A stretch of 64,000 bases of DNA from Salinisphaera sp. T31B1 (GTDB lineage Bacteria; Pseudomonadota; Gammaproteobacteria; Nevskiales; Salinisphaeraceae): positions 1,337,001 to 1,401,000 of the forward strand of contig NZ_APNH01000001.1 in assembly GCF_040361275.1 (NCBI RefSeq), in the 5' to 3' direction. Of this stretch, positions 51,430 through 60,768 are shown one piece after another (within the stretch, counting starts at the first letter, position 1; every line of letters begins with the position of its first letter). A program made the position numbers and the translations under genes. The notes under the pieces were generated by a model. That model had not been told where the DNA came from, did not search any database, and worked only from the letters and a program-made list of their open reading frames with translations.

Positions 51430-52641
51430 ATGACAGTCAGTCTTTTCTATCGGATTTCACGTCGGGCGGTCGCGGTCGGGGCCATCTGTGCGCTGTCACT
51501 GGCCGGCGCCGCACACGCGGCTGGCAACGCAGCGGCGCCTGCCACCGGCAAGGCGTTCGAGCCGGAGACGTTCACCGTCAAGCCATCGACCGACGGCGGT
51601 GCGCTCGTGCTGGTCAACCAGGCCAGCTGGGACGGGGCCAGCCGCATTCATGTCTATGCCCAGGACGGGCTGACCTACCAGGGACTGCTTTCGCTCGGGC
51701 TGACATCGCAGTTCATCGTCAGCCATGACCACAGCAAGGTCTATGGTCTGTCCGACTACATGAAGCGTTATACCTACGGGCCCATCGACAGCGTAGTGCA
51801 GGTCTTCGACCTGAAGACACTCGAGCCGATCGCCGAAGTGAGCGTGCCCAACAAGGCGGTCAAGTCCATCGGCATGGAGCATCTGCTGGAGATCAGCGCC
51901 GACGAGAAATACCTGTACGTGCAGAACGCCACGCCGGGTACTTCGGTGACCGTGGTCGACCTGGAGGCGATGAAGGTCGTCGGCGAGATTCCCACGCCGG
52001 GCTGCTACGGCATTTTCCCCAGCGTCGAAGGCCATCGTTTCACGACGCTATGCGGGCCGGGCACGCTCAACGCCTATGATGTCGACGCCGACGAACCGAT
52101 GGCCACGCCGTCCGAGCCCTTCTTCGATGTGGAGCACGACGCACTCTACCTGCACTCGGTACGAACGACCGACGGTCATCTGGTGTTCACCTCGTTCAAC
52201 GGCAATCTGTATGTGGTCGACGACAGCGCCGACAAGCCGACGCTGGTTCGGAAAATGGCAGTGACCGACGGCGTCGAAGGGCATTGGGCCCCCGGTGGCT
52301 ATGGGGTCAGCGCCTATAACGCAGCCAACGACATGATCTTTCTGATCGTGCACGACGCTGCCTATGAAGGCAGTCACAAGGATATGTCTGACGAGATCTG
52401 GGCCTACAGCCTGGCGGACGAGAAGCTCGTCGGCCGTTCGAAGGCACCGCATCTGGTCTCGCTCGCGGTCAGCCAGGGGCAAACGCCCACGCTGTACGGT
52501 GCCAACGAGGACGATGAAAGCGTGGATGTGTATACGCTCGAGGCCGACCGCGATTTTCACTTCGAGAAGACGGCCTCGGACGATCGCGTGGGCTGGACGA
52601 CCTCGCTGATGACCGCACCCGCGGTCCGGGACAACCCATGA
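51430..52641 (+). CDS. aauB: Aromatic amine/methylamine dehydrogenase large subunit
   Basis: This 403-residue periplasmic beta-propeller protein has a signal peptide ending AGAAHAAGN. It has the family segments RIHVYAQDGLTYQGLLSLGLTSQFIVS, YTYGPIDSVVQVFDLKTLEPIAEVSVPNK, CYGIFPSVEGHRFTTLCGPGTLNAYD and DEIWAYSLADEKLVGRS. With the small subunit it forms a heterotetramer that oxidises primary amines to aldehydes. GGGG lies just before the ATG. It heads an operon with E, D and A genes whose ends overlap or nearly touch. The aromatic class is preferred from the small subunit numbering. Confidence 0.88.
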   Translation: MTVSLFYRISRRAVAVGAICALSLAGAAHAAGNAAAPATGKAFEPETFTVKPSTDGGALVLVNQASWDGASRIHVYAQDGLTYQGLLSLGLTSQFIVSHDHSKVYGLSDYMKRYTYGPIDSVVQVFDLKTLEPIAEVSVPNKAVKSIGMEHLLEISADEKYLYVQNATPGTSVTVVDLEAMKVVGEIPTPGCYGIFPSVEGHRFTTLCGPGTLNAYDVDADEPMATPSEPFFDVEHDALYLHSVRTTDGHLVFTSFNGNLYVVDDSADKPTLVRKMAVTDGVEGHWAPGGYGVSAYNAANDMIFLIVHDAAYEGSHKDMSDEIWAYSLADEKLVGRSKAPHLVSLAVSQGQTPTLYGANEDDESVDVYTLEADRDFHFEKTASDDRVGWTTSLMTAPAVRDNP

Positions 52642-53168
52642 GTCCGATGTTCGCTCTGGCCGCGGGCACCGCCGGCGTGCTGGTGCTGCTGATCATGCTG
52701 CGCGCGGCGGTGCACAAGAGCCTCGATTTCACGGAGTTTCAGGGTTTCGTGGCCGACTATCGGATCGTGCCGGCGCGCCATGCCGCCCAGACCGCGGCGG
52801 TCGTGGTGATCGCGGAATGGTTGCTGGTCGGCTTGATCGTGTGGCCGGCAACCCGTTCGGCCGGTCTGACCGGTGCAGCGTGTCTGCTGGCCGCCTATGG
52901 CGCGATCATCGCGCGCAATCTGAGGCGCGGACATACCCATATCGAATGCGGGTGCGGTGGCGCGCCGCAGGTGCTCAGCGCATCGCTTGTGGTTCGCAAC
53001 GTCATGCTGGCCGGCCTGGCGTTGTTCGCCGCGGCATGCGCGCCGAGTGCGCTGACGCTGGCAGCGGCGCTGGCCGTCGTTGCGACCGGCGCATTCTCCC
53101 TGGCGCTCTATGCACTGTTCGAACAGCTCAATGCCAACCGCATGTATCTGACATCTCGAGGATTGTGA
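52638..53168 (+). CDS. mauE: MauE-type maturation membrane protein
   Basis: This 176-residue protein has about four membrane helices. Typical MauE features are LRAAVHKSLDFTEFQGFVADYRIVP, ARNLRRGHTHIECGCGG (with a CxC pair) and the C-terminal ALFEQLNANRMYL. MauE acts with MauD in moving or oxidising the cysteine-rich small subunit. The start overlaps the large-subunit stop (ATGA). Confidence 0.9.
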   Translation: MSPMFALAAGTAGVLVLLIMLRAAVHKSLDFTEFQGFVADYRIVPARHAAQTAAVVVIAEWLLVGLIVWPATRSAGLTGAACLLAAYGAIIARNLRRGHTHIECGCGGAPQVLSASLVVRNVMLAGLALFAAACAPSALTLAAALAVVATGAFSLALYALFEQLNANRMYLTSRGL

Positions 53169-53785
53169 TGACCGCTCTGACTTTTGCCGTGGTGTTCCTG
53201 GGGCTGGCGTTCCTGGTCCTGTGTTTCGGTTTCATCGTGCTTGCCCGCCAGATCGGCGTGCTCTACGAGCGCATCGCGCCGATGGGCGCGCTGATGAACG
53301 ACTCGGGGCCGAAGGTCGGCGAGGCCTCGCCCGTGTTCGATCTGGTCAGCCTGAATGGCGGCGCGGTGCCGATCGGCAGGCCGGACGAGCGGGCCACGCT
53401 GGTGTTTTTCGTCTCACCGACCTGTCCGATCTGCAAGAAGCTGATTCCAGTGCTGCGTTCGGTCCGTGCCAGCGAGAGCGATTGGCTGTCAGTGGTGCTG
53501 GCCAGCGACGGCGACGAGTCCCGTCAGCGTCGTTTCATCGATACCGCCACTCTCAACGACTTCGACTATGTCCTGTCCACCGAGCTGGGTCTGGGCTATC
53601 GCGTGGCCCGCCTGCCTTATGCCGTGGTCATCGACCGCCAGGGCGTGGTGCGGGCCAAGGGGCTGGTCAACACACGCGAGCAACTGGAAAGCCTGTTCAA
53701 CGCACACGACATGGGCGTGGCCTCCATTCAGGGTTATCTCGAGGCGCCGACCGAAGCCGGCTATGCGCCCAGCGCTCAGTCCTGA
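53168..53785 (+). CDS. mauD: MauD-type thioredoxin-fold maturation protein
   Basis: This 205-residue protein has an N-terminal membrane anchor (LTFAVVFLGLAFLVLCFGFIVLA) and a periplasmic thioredoxin-like domain with CPIC (Cys86 and Cys89). It is expected to form the six disulfides of the small subunit. The ATG overlaps the mauE stop by one base (TGATG). The cis-Pro region is LPYAVVIDRQGVVRAKG. Confidence 0.92.
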   Translation: MTALTFAVVFLGLAFLVLCFGFIVLARQIGVLYERIAPMGALMNDSGPKVGEASPVFDLVSLNGGAVPIGRPDERATLVFFVSPTCPICKKLIPVLRSVRASESDWLSVVLASDGDESRQRRFIDTATLNDFDYVLSTELGLGYRVARLPYAVVIDRQGVVRAKGLVNTREQLESLFNAHDMGVASIQGYLEAPTEAGYAPSAQS

Positions 53786-53816
53786 ATACGGACCTATCAC
53801 CGGGGAATAGACAGCC

Positions 53817-54377
53817 ATGAAACGACTTCTTGATACGCTCCTGGCCCGCACCGATGCCGGTGCAGAGCAGATGGCACGTCTGGCGGCCCAGCGCTATAGC
53901 CGGCGGGGGTTCGTCGGCCGTGCCGCGCTGTTCGTGGCAGGCACTGGGCTGCTACCGGTCCTGCCGTTCGATCAAGGCGGACGGGCCCTGGCGGCCACGC
54001 CTAACGGCGGCACGCTGCAGGACGACGATCCGACGGCCTGTGACTACTGGCGCTACTGTGCGATCGACGGGAACTTGTGCAACGACTGTGGGGGCACGCT
54101 CACCAGCTGTCCCCCGGGCGCCGAGGCATCCAAGGTGTCCTGGGTGGGTACCTGTCGCAACCCGACCGATGGCAAGGACTACGTCGTGTCCTACAACGAC
54201 TGCTGCGGCAAGGCCAGCTGTACCGGCACCGAATGCGTGAACAGCGAACGCGAGCGGCCCGGCTATCAGATGGCCCTTCACAACGATATCAATTGGTGCA
54301 TGGCCAACTCATCCATGGGCTATCACTGCACGGTCGCCGTGCTCGTCGGCCAGGTCGACGACGCATCGAGCGGATAG
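53817..54377 (+). CDS. aauA: Aromatic amine dehydrogenase small subunit (TTQ-bearing)
   Basis: This 186-residue precursor has a twin-arginine signal (SRRGFVGRAALFVAG). The residues that make tryptophan tryptophylquinone are Trp109 (SWVGTC) and Trp160 (NDINWCMA). The catalytic Asp128 (YNDCC) and Thr172 (HCTVA) fall on the same numbers as in Alcaligenes faecalis aromatic amine dehydrogenase. That favours aromatic amines such as tyramine, tryptamine or phenethylamine over methylamine. More than a dozen cysteines are spaced as in the family, beginning CDYWRYCAIDGNLC. It is the fourth gene of the B-E-D-A operon. Confidence 0.92.
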   Translation: MKRLLDTLLARTDAGAEQMARLAAQRYSRRGFVGRAALFVAGTGLLPVLPFDQGGRALAATPNGGTLQDDDPTACDYWRYCAIDGNLCNDCGGTLTSCPPGAEASKVSWVGTCRNPTDGKDYVVSYNDCCGKASCTGTECVNSERERPGYQMALHNDINWCMANSSMGYHCTVAVLVGQVDDASSG

Positions 54378-54400
54378 GCCTCGGTCTGAGGATACGATCC

Positions 54401-54853
54401 GTGCTGGGAGGGCTAGCGCTCGTCGTACTGGCCGCGGCCGGTCTGTGGCCGGCGGTGTCCGTCGAGGCCGCGCCCGCGGCGCATACCCGTTATCTGATCC
54501 ATTGCAGCGGCTGTCATCGCGCCGACGGCTCAGGCAGTCGACGCGGCGGCATCCCCGATCTGCGTGGCTTCGTGGGTTCGTTCGGGCGCGTCCATGACGG
54601 CCGGGTCTATCTCATGCACGTACCGGGGATTACAGCCTCCGGCCTGGACGATGCCGGTATCGCCGAGGTCATGAACTACATCTTCACTCGATGGGCCGAG
54701 GCGCCGCCGAACGATCCCGTGCCGCCGTTCAGCGCTGACGAGGTCGCCCGGTTGCGGGCCCTGTCCGTGCCCGACGTGGTGCAGGCCCGGCGCGCGGTCG
54801 TTCACGAACTCGAAGCGCGGGGGCTGCCTGTGGCGGCCTATCCCTGGCAGTGA
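54401..54853 (+). CDS. Exported monoheme cytochrome c
   Basis: This 150-residue protein has a signal peptide (GGLALVVLAAAGLWPAVSVEAAPA) and one heme site CSGCH. The segment VYLMHVPGITASGLDDAGIAEVMNYIFTRW may supply the axial Met. GTG start with GAGG 9 bases upstream. Its place directly after the small subunit suggests it takes electrons from the amine dehydrogenase, as a small cytochrome does downstream of aauA in Alcaligenes faecalis. It is not the diheme MauG that completes TTQ in methylotrophs. Confidence 0.82.
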   Translation: MLGGLALVVLAAAGLWPAVSVEAAPAAHTRYLIHCSGCHRADGSGSRRGGIPDLRGFVGSFGRVHDGRVYLMHVPGITASGLDDAGIAEVMNYIFTRWAEAPPNDPVPPFSADEVARLRALSVPDVVQARRAVVHELEARGLPVAAYPWQ

Positions 54854-54938
54854 CACCGACCCGACCGGAATGAAGCGGATTCGAATTGGCCTGGATATTG
54901 CTCGGTATTCGATATCCTTTCGCCGTCATCGAGCCGCC

Positions 54939-56495
54939 ATGCGTTCTGTTTCGTTCCGAACCTGTCTGATTCTTGCCACCGTGGTCGCGGGGAGCGCGCA
55001 TGCCGCCGCCGTGCCCGCGAATGTCACCATCGGCGAGCTGCGGGCGGGGTTTGCCGATGGATCGCTCAGCTGTGCTCAGGTCACTCGCCATTATCTCGAC
55101 CGGATCGCGGCCTACGACAAGCAGGGTCCGGCGATCAACGCCATGATCACCGTCAACCCTGCGGCGATGGCACAGGCCCGGGCACTGGATGCCGCCCGCG
55201 ACGGGGCCGCCGTCGCCACGCCGTTATGGTGTGTGCCGGTGGTGCTCAAGGACAATTACGATACGGCCGACATGCCCACCACCGCCGCGTCCCGCTCGCT
55301 GGCCGGCGCTCAACCGGAGCACGATGCCTTCTCGGTCGCCCGTCTGCGCGATCAGGGCGCGTTGATAATCGGCAAGACCAATCTGTCCGAGTTTGCGCTG
55401 ACCGGCATCAGCCTGAGTTCGCTTGGCGGCCAGACCCGGAACCCCTACGACCTGACGCGCACCCCGGGCGGCTCGTCGGGCGGCACCGGGGCGGCCCTGG
55501 CGGCCGACTTCGCGGTGGCCGGTACCGGCTCGGATACCGTCAACTCGGTGCGCTCGCCGGCGTCGGCCAACGGCGTGGTGGGCCTGCGGCCGACTGCGGG
55601 GTTGATCAGCCGTGACGGTATCGTGCCGGTGTCCTATACCCAGGACGCGGCCGGTCCGCTGGCGCGCACCGTCACCGATGTGGCGATCATGCTCGATGCG
55701 ATGGCTGGCTACGATCCGAACGACCCCGTCAGCGCGTTTTCGGTGGGCCATATTCCAGACTCCTACGTCAAAGCTGTCACCCCGGGCGGATTGAACGGCC
55801 TGCGGGTGGGCGTGCTGCGCACGCTGTTCGGCAATGGCGCGGAGAATGCGCCGGTCAACCAGGTGATGGACACCGCGCTGGAGACGTTGTCGAGTCAAGG
55901 GGCGACATTGGTAGAGATCGATGATTCGCGGCTGTTCACCGATGACCTCAGCCGCGCCTACGACGTACAGAAATACGAGTACAAGCAGATGATCAACGCC
56001 TATTTGGCCGATCATGGCGATCATGTGCCGGTGCATTCGTTGGCCCAGATCCTGGACTCGGGACAATACAACCGGGCTACGCTGGGTAAATTCCTGACCG
56101 CCGCTGCCGCCGTGGACGATGGCATGACCCAGCCCGACTATTATGAACGACTGGCCGGCATCGACCGGCTCAAGACGACCCTGGCAGGCGTCATGGCCGC
56201 TCACGATGTGGATATCCTGGTCTATCCCGAACAGCGCCAGCTGGTGGCGCCCATCAGCGAACAGGCGCAACCACAACGCAACGGAATCCTGGCGGCGCTG
56301 ACCGGTGTGCCCGTGGTCACGCTGTCGGCCGGCCGTTCCGCAGCCACTGACAACGCGCCGCTGGGTGTGCCGGTCGGCCTGTCCATGCTCGGGCGGCCGT
56401 GGAGCGAGCCCTTGCTGCTACGCGCCGCGTATGCCTTCGAGCAGGCCATGCCGGCGCGTCGTGCGCCGCAATCGACGCCCCCGCTGAACGAGTGA
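54939..56495 (+). CDS. Exported amidase signature family hydrolase
   Basis: This 518-residue amidase has a signal peptide (MRSVSFRTCLILATVVAGSAHA), so it should work in the periplasm. The triad is Lys104 (VVLKDNY), Ser179 (GGSSGG) and Ser203. The nucleophile context reads GSDTVNSVR instead of the common GSDTGGSIR, so the oxyanion loop is altered; a GNSIR variant is known in some aryl-amidases. An upstream ATG at 54870 would hide the signal peptide. It lies 85 bases after the cytochrome gene on the same strand and could be the last gene of the amine operon, for instance releasing amines from amides. Confidence 0.82.
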   Translation: MRSVSFRTCLILATVVAGSAHAAAVPANVTIGELRAGFADGSLSCAQVTRHYLDRIAAYDKQGPAINAMITVNPAAMAQARALDAARDGAAVATPLWCVPVVLKDNYDTADMPTTAASRSLAGAQPEHDAFSVARLRDQGALIIGKTNLSEFALTGISLSSLGGQTRNPYDLTRTPGGSSGGTGAALAADFAVAGTGSDTVNSVRSPASANGVVGLRPTAGLISRDGIVPVSYTQDAAGPLARTVTDVAIMLDAMAGYDPNDPVSAFSVGHIPDSYVKAVTPGGLNGLRVGVLRTLFGNGAENAPVNQVMDTALETLSSQGATLVEIDDSRLFTDDLSRAYDVQKYEYKQMINAYLADHGDHVPVHSLAQILDSGQYNRATLGKFLTAAAAVDDGMTQPDYYERLAGIDRLKTTLAGVMAAHDVDILVYPEQRQLVAPISEQAQPQRNGILAALTGVPVVTLSAGRSAATDNAPLGVPVGLSMLGRPWSEPLLLRAAYAFEQAMPARRAPQSTPPLNE

Positions 56496-56632
56496 GCATC
56501 CTCTGGGTGCGTGCAAGCCTACGCTGCACTCCGAAACGCCGCGGAATTGGAGCTGCATCGCTTGCGCAGGCGTGGTTAACGGTCGGTAGCGGTTTGCGCG
56601 GGTCGATGTCGACCCTGCGCCGGTGCCCCGGG

Positions 56633-57793
56633 TCAGAGCATCTCGCGCAAGAAACGCCATAGCTCGGATTTGAGTTCCAGCCCGACCCCCGGTGCGTCGG
56701 GTAGCCGTACCCGGCCGGATTCGACGCGGATACCGTCGGCAAAGCCGCCCAGCGGCTGGAAGACGCCCGGATAGGATTCGTTGCCGCCCAGGCCCAGGCC
56801 GGCGGCAAGGTTCAGAGACATCTGATGCCCGCCGTGCGGGTGGACCGCCCGCGCCGACCAGCCATGGGTGGTCAACAGGTCCAGCGTCTTCAGGTAGTCC
56901 GGCAGCCCATAGGACAGGCCGCAGTCGAACTGCAGCACATCGCGATCCGGCCGCATGCCCGCATAGCGCAGCAGGTTGCGCGCGTCGGCCGACGAGAACA
57001 GGTTTTCGCCGGTGGCCAGTGGCAGGCTGAGTGTTTCGGCGAGCACGGCCTGTAGACGAAAATCCAGCGGGTCGCCCGGCTCTTCGTACCAGCGCAGGTC
57101 GTACTGGGACAGCGCGCGTCCGTAGGCGAGCGCGGTGTCCAGATCGAAACGGCCATTGGCGTCCACGGCCAGTGCGTCGGCCGACCCGAGTACGTCGATG
57201 GCGGCCTCGACACGCTTGATATCGGTCGCCAGCGGCGCGGCCCCGATCTTGATCTTGGCTGCGGTATAACCGAGATCCATATAGCCACGTATCTCGTCGG
57301 CGAGGCTTTTCACGGTGTCGTCGCCGCGGTAATAGCCGCCGGCGGCGTAGACAGCCACGCTCTCGTCGGCTTCGCCGTGGCGGTAACGCTCGGCCAGCAG
57401 CTGCCACAATGGCAGCCCCTCGGCCTTGGCCCGTAGATCCCACAACGCCATGTCCAGTGTGCCCAGCGCAACGGCACGCTCGCCATGGCCGCCGGGCTTC
57501 TCGTTGGCCATGGCGATATGCCAGCAGGCAAACGGATCGATCAGGCCCTGCTCGTCGAGCAGCGTCTCGGCAGGCGCGGCGGTAAGCCGGGGCAGAAAGC
57601 GCTCGCGGAGCAGACCGCCCACCGACCAGCGTCCGATCGAGCCAAAGCCATAGCCGACTATCGGCCGGCCGTTGCGTACCAGATCGGACTCGATGGCCAG
57701 CACGCTCGTGGTCAGCCCGGCAAAGTCGACGACGGCGTTGGCGCCGGGCGAACTGATCGGCAGGTCCTTCTCGACGATGCGTTTGATCTTCAT
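56633..57793 (-). CDS. tarD: D-tartrate dehydratase-like enolase-superfamily protein
   Basis: This 386-residue protein closely follows Bradyrhizobium D-tartrate dehydratase: VVGYGFGSIGRW, NEKPGGHGERAVALGTLDMALWD, VYAAGGYYRGDD, AAKIKIGAAP (KxK), AVDANGRFD, WYEEPGDPLD, TGENLFSSADARNLLRYAGMRPDRD and HPHGGHQMSLNLAAGLGLGGNESYP. It would dehydrate D-tartrate to oxaloacetate using Mg. It is the last gene of an operon with a TRAP importer and a lyase, so the physiological substrate may be tartrate or a tartrate derivative. Confidence 0.88.
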   Translation of the reverse strand: MKIKRIVEKDLPISSPGANAVVDFAGLTTSVLAIESDLVRNGRPIVGYGFGSIGRWSVGGLLRERFLPRLTAAPAETLLDEQGLIDPFACWHIAMANEKPGGHGERAVALGTLDMALWDLRAKAEGLPLWQLLAERYRHGEADESVAVYAAGGYYRGDDTVKSLADEIRGYMDLGYTAAKIKIGAAPLATDIKRVEAAIDVLGSADALAVDANGRFDLDTALAYGRALSQYDLRWYEEPGDPLDFRLQAVLAETLSLPLATGENLFSSADARNLLRYAGMRPDRDVLQFDCGLSYGLPDYLKTLDLLTTHGWSARAVHPHGGHQMSLNLAAGLGLGGNESYPGVFQPLGGFADGIRVESGRVRLPDAPGVGLELKSELWRFLREML

Positions 57794-57815
57794 GACGGTT
57801 TCAACCGGATTCGAA

Positions 57816-58928
57816 TCAGGGCTGTGCGTCGGCCGTGGCGGGTTGGTCCGGGGCGTCATCGGGGGCGGCAGCACGAATTTCGGCGCCCAGGCCCTTGGTG
57901 GCAGGCCAGATCGCTTCCAGTTCGTCGATATCGTCGGCCACCTGTTCGCTGAAGGCCGCGTGCTGCGCCGGACTGATGTGCACGATTTCCATGCCGTGAT
58001 CCGACAGCTGGCGGGCGTACTTGGCCTCCAGCGTGCGGTCGAGCTCGTTGTTGAAGCGTCCGGCGTCGGCTACCGCCTGTTCGATGATGTCGCGGTAGGC
58101 GTCCGGCAGATTGTCGTAGACACGCCGGTTCATGGCCACGAACTGGGTGCCGTAGGTGTGGTTGATGACGTCCATGTACGGACAGACCTCGTACAGGCTC
58201 AGGTTGTAGAGATAGTCGGCCGGCAGGTCGACGGCACTGACCACGTTGTTCTGTAATGCCAGGTACAGCTCGTTGAGTGGTATCGAGCTGGGCTTGGCGC
58301 CGAGCAGCTTGAAGGTCTGGGTCGCGCCCTTGGAGCCGGTCCGGATGAGCACGTTGGCCATGTCGGCGGGGCTGCGGATCGGTTGCTTGGAGCACAGCTG
58401 CCGCGGCAGCCGATCCCAGGTCTGGCTGAGCAGCTTGATATTGCGATTTTCCAGAATGCTGGCCGCCAGACGCTGGCCGATCGGCCCGTCCAGCACCTTG
58501 TGGATATGCGCCTGGCTGTCGAACAGAAACGGTACCTGCAGCAGGTTGTAGACCGGCTCGACATAGCCGAGGATGCCCAGACCCTCCATGGCCATGTCCA
58601 GCCCGCCGAGTGCGGTCTGCTCGACCATATCGCGGTTGCTGCCGAGCTGGTTGGCCGGATAGATCCGGACCGTGATCTGGCCCTGGCTGCGCTCGTGCAC
58701 CAGTGCGGCGAACTTCTCCACCGCACGACCGCTGGGCGACTTGACCGGGGCATTGGTGCCGAAATGCAGCGTCAGCGGGTCGAGCTCGGCCAGCGGCCGG
58801 GCCTCGGCGTCGGCAGCCAGCGCAGGGGCTACCATCATGGCCATCAGCGCAAGCCCCAGGCATGCGAGAAGGCCGAGTCGGCGCGGGCGATGCGCGACGT
58901 GCAGGGGTCGGATCCTGACAGACGACAT
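57816..58928 (-). CDS. dctP: TRAP transporter substrate-binding protein
   Basis: This 370-residue periplasmic DctP-type protein has a signal peptide (ending MMVAPALAADA). Family features include LHFGTNAPVKSPSGRAVEKFAALVHERSQGQITVRIYPANQLG and the conserved Arg in PIRSPADMANVLIRTG, which usually holds a substrate carboxylate. An acidic/Pro tail ends the protein. It lies 22 bases before the dehydratase gene and 5 bases after dctM, so it is co-transcribed with both. A carboxylic acid ligand is expected. Confidence 0.9.
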   Translation of the reverse strand: MSSVRIRPLHVAHRPRRLGLLACLGLALMAMMVAPALAADAEARPLAELDPLTLHFGTNAPVKSPSGRAVEKFAALVHERSQGQITVRIYPANQLGSNRDMVEQTALGGLDMAMEGLGILGYVEPVYNLLQVPFLFDSQAHIHKVLDGPIGQRLAASILENRNIKLLSQTWDRLPRQLCSKQPIRSPADMANVLIRTGSKGATQTFKLLGAKPSSIPLNELYLALQNNVVSAVDLPADYLYNLSLYEVCPYMDVINHTYGTQFVAMNRRVYDNLPDAYRDIIEQAVADAGRFNNELDRTLEAKYARQLSDHGMEIVHISPAQHAAFSEQVADDIDELEAIWPATKGLGAEIRAAAPDDAPDQPATADAQP

Positions 58929-58933
58929 GGCGA

Positions 58934-60211
58934 TCAGCTCCCGTAGACGAGATGCGGCAGCGCCAGAACCAGCGACGGCATGAAGATGCCGAGCACGATG
59001 ATCGCCAGCAACAGCAGCAGATAGGGCAGTGCGCGCAGGAACACGCGCTGGGGCGGCGCCTCGGCGATAGAGGCGGCCAGATACAGGTTGATACCCACCG
59101 GCGGGGTCAACGTGCCGATACATAGCGCAATGGTGACCAGCACGTAGAAATGGATCGGGTTCAGCCCCGAGGCATCCACCAGGGGCGCGAGCAACGGCAC
59201 CATCAGCAGCAGCCCCGCGGTGGTCGAAAGAATCGCGCCGATCAGCAGCGCGATCAGGATAATGACCATGAACAGCAGGTGGGGCGAGCTGATGAACACG
59301 TCCAGACTCTGGGTGAGCACGTGCGCAATCTGCTCACGGGTCAGCGCATAGGTATAGACCTTGGCCGCCGCCAGGATGAACATGATCGCTCCGCTGAGCG
59401 CAGCGGTGTACCACAGCTCGCTCACCACCTGGCGCAGGTCGATCTCGCGATAGACGAATTGGCCGATGATGAATACATACAGCACGGCGATCACCGCCGC
59501 CTCGGTGACCGTGACCACGCCCGTGACCAGGCCGCCCACGATGATCACAGGCGCCATCAACGCCCAGAATGCATCGAAGAAGGCATGCCGAAGCTCCGAC
59601 CAGTCGGATTTCTCACCGCGTGGGAAGCCGGCGCGGTCGGCGATGAGATAGGTGAAGAGCATGGCCAGCGCGATGAATAGCAGGCCGGGAAGCGCGCCGC
59701 CGAGAAACATCTGCCCGACCGATACCTGGGCCAGCGAGGCACAGATGATCATGGGAATGCTCGGCGGGATGATCGGTCCGGCCACCGAGGCGGCCGCGGT
59801 AATCGCGCCCGCGTCTTCGGCGGAATAGCCATGTTTCTTCATCGCCGGGATCAGCACGCCGCCGAGCCCCGCGGTGTCCGCCACCGCTTCGCCGGAGATG
59901 CCGGCGAAGATCATGCTGGACAGAATGTTTACTTGCGCCAGGCCGCCCTTGGCGCGCCCGAGCAGGGCGTTGCAGAAGCGTACGATGCGCCGGGTGATGC
60001 CGCCATTGTTCATGAGCTGGCCGGCCAGGATGAACAACGGAATGGCGACCAGCACGAACGACGACGCGCCGGTCATCATCTGCTGGACGATCAGCATGCC
60101 TGGCACATCCTGCATGAAGAAATAGAAGATGCTCGATACGAGCAGGGCGATCGCGATCGGAAAGCCGAGTGCGATCAGAGCTACCAGCATCAGCAGCACG
60201 ATGACGATCAT
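58934..60211 (-). CDS. dctM: TRAP transporter large permease subunit
   Basis: This 425-residue inner-membrane protein has about twelve helices. DctM features are LIALGFPIAIALLVSSIFYFF, AIPLFILAGQLMNNGGITRRIVRFCNALLGRAKGGLAQVNILSSMIFAGISGEAVADTAGLG and IPPSIPMIICA. It uses the sodium or proton gradient to drive uptake with DctQ and DctP. It lies between dctQ and dctP in the operon. Confidence 0.93.
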   Translation of the reverse strand: MIVIVLLMLVALIALGFPIAIALLVSSIFYFFMQDVPGMLIVQQMMTGASSFVLVAIPLFILAGQLMNNGGITRRIVRFCNALLGRAKGGLAQVNILSSMIFAGISGEAVADTAGLGGVLIPAMKKHGYSAEDAGAITAAASVAGPIIPPSIPMIICASLAQVSVGQMFLGGALPGLLFIALAMLFTYLIADRAGFPRGEKSDWSELRHAFFDAFWALMAPVIIVGGLVTGVVTVTEAAVIAVLYVFIIGQFVYREIDLRQVVSELWYTAALSGAIMFILAAAKVYTYALTREQIAHVLTQSLDVFISSPHLLFMVIILIALLIGAILSTTAGLLLMVPLLAPLVDASGLNPIHFYVLVTIALCIGTLTPPVGINLYLAASIAEAPPQRVFLRALPYLLLLLAIIVLGIFMPSLVLALPHLVYGS

Positions 60212-60250
60212 GATCTCCTCCTGTCGTTAGGGTTTGAGCGCGGCCGCGTT

Positions 60251-60736
60251 TCAGCTGGGGCCGGCTGTCACCGGCGCGCCCCCGCGCCGGCCGGATACGA
60301 GGCCGATCAGATGCTGTGCCTCGAAAAGGGCGTAGCAGGCGAAGCCGACCGGGATCGCGCCGTAGAACCAGGCATAGGAGATCTGCAGCTGCTCGCTGTA
60401 CAGCGACTGGTTGAACAGCGCCAGACGGATGCCGCTGTAGACGATGTACACACACGTCGCCAGTACCACGAGACTGATCACGATCGATAATCCGCGCGCC
60501 GGACGTACCGGCAGCAGGGTGTCGACCAGATCCATGGCCATGTGCCGGCGTTCGGCCGCGGCCACCGCCAGCCCGATGAAGCTCAGCCACACCATCAGCA
60601 GATGCGAGATCTCGGCGGTGGAGAACAGCGGCGAGCCGAGCGCGTAGCGCATGAACACGTTGGTGCCCAGCAGTGCGATCAGGCACACGATCAGCAGCAC
60701 ACAGAACTGTTTGAGAACCAGGAGCAATACATGCAT
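60251..60736 (-). CDS. dctQ: TRAP transporter small permease subunit
   Basis: This 161-residue protein has four membrane helices and the DctQ pattern NVFMRYALGSPLFSTAEISHLLMVWLSFIGLAVAAAERRHMAMDLV. It completes the TRAP importer with the DctM and DctP proteins. It lies 32 bases after the lyase gene. Confidence 0.9.
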   Translation of the reverse strand: MHVLLLVLKQFCVLLIVCLIALLGTNVFMRYALGSPLFSTAEISHLLMVWLSFIGLAVAAAERRHMAMDLVDTLLPVRPARGLSIVISLVVLATCVYIVYSGIRLALFNQSLYSEQLQISYAWFYGAIPVGFACYALFEAQHLIGLVSGRRGGAPVTAGPS

Positions 60737-60768
60737 GACGATGACCTCGAACGTCGGCCCAGCAGCGA

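Noticed and set aside
54401-54853. The heme protein after aauA as a MauG homologue
   Set aside because: It has only one CxxCH site and 150 residues; MauG is a diheme protein more than twice as long.
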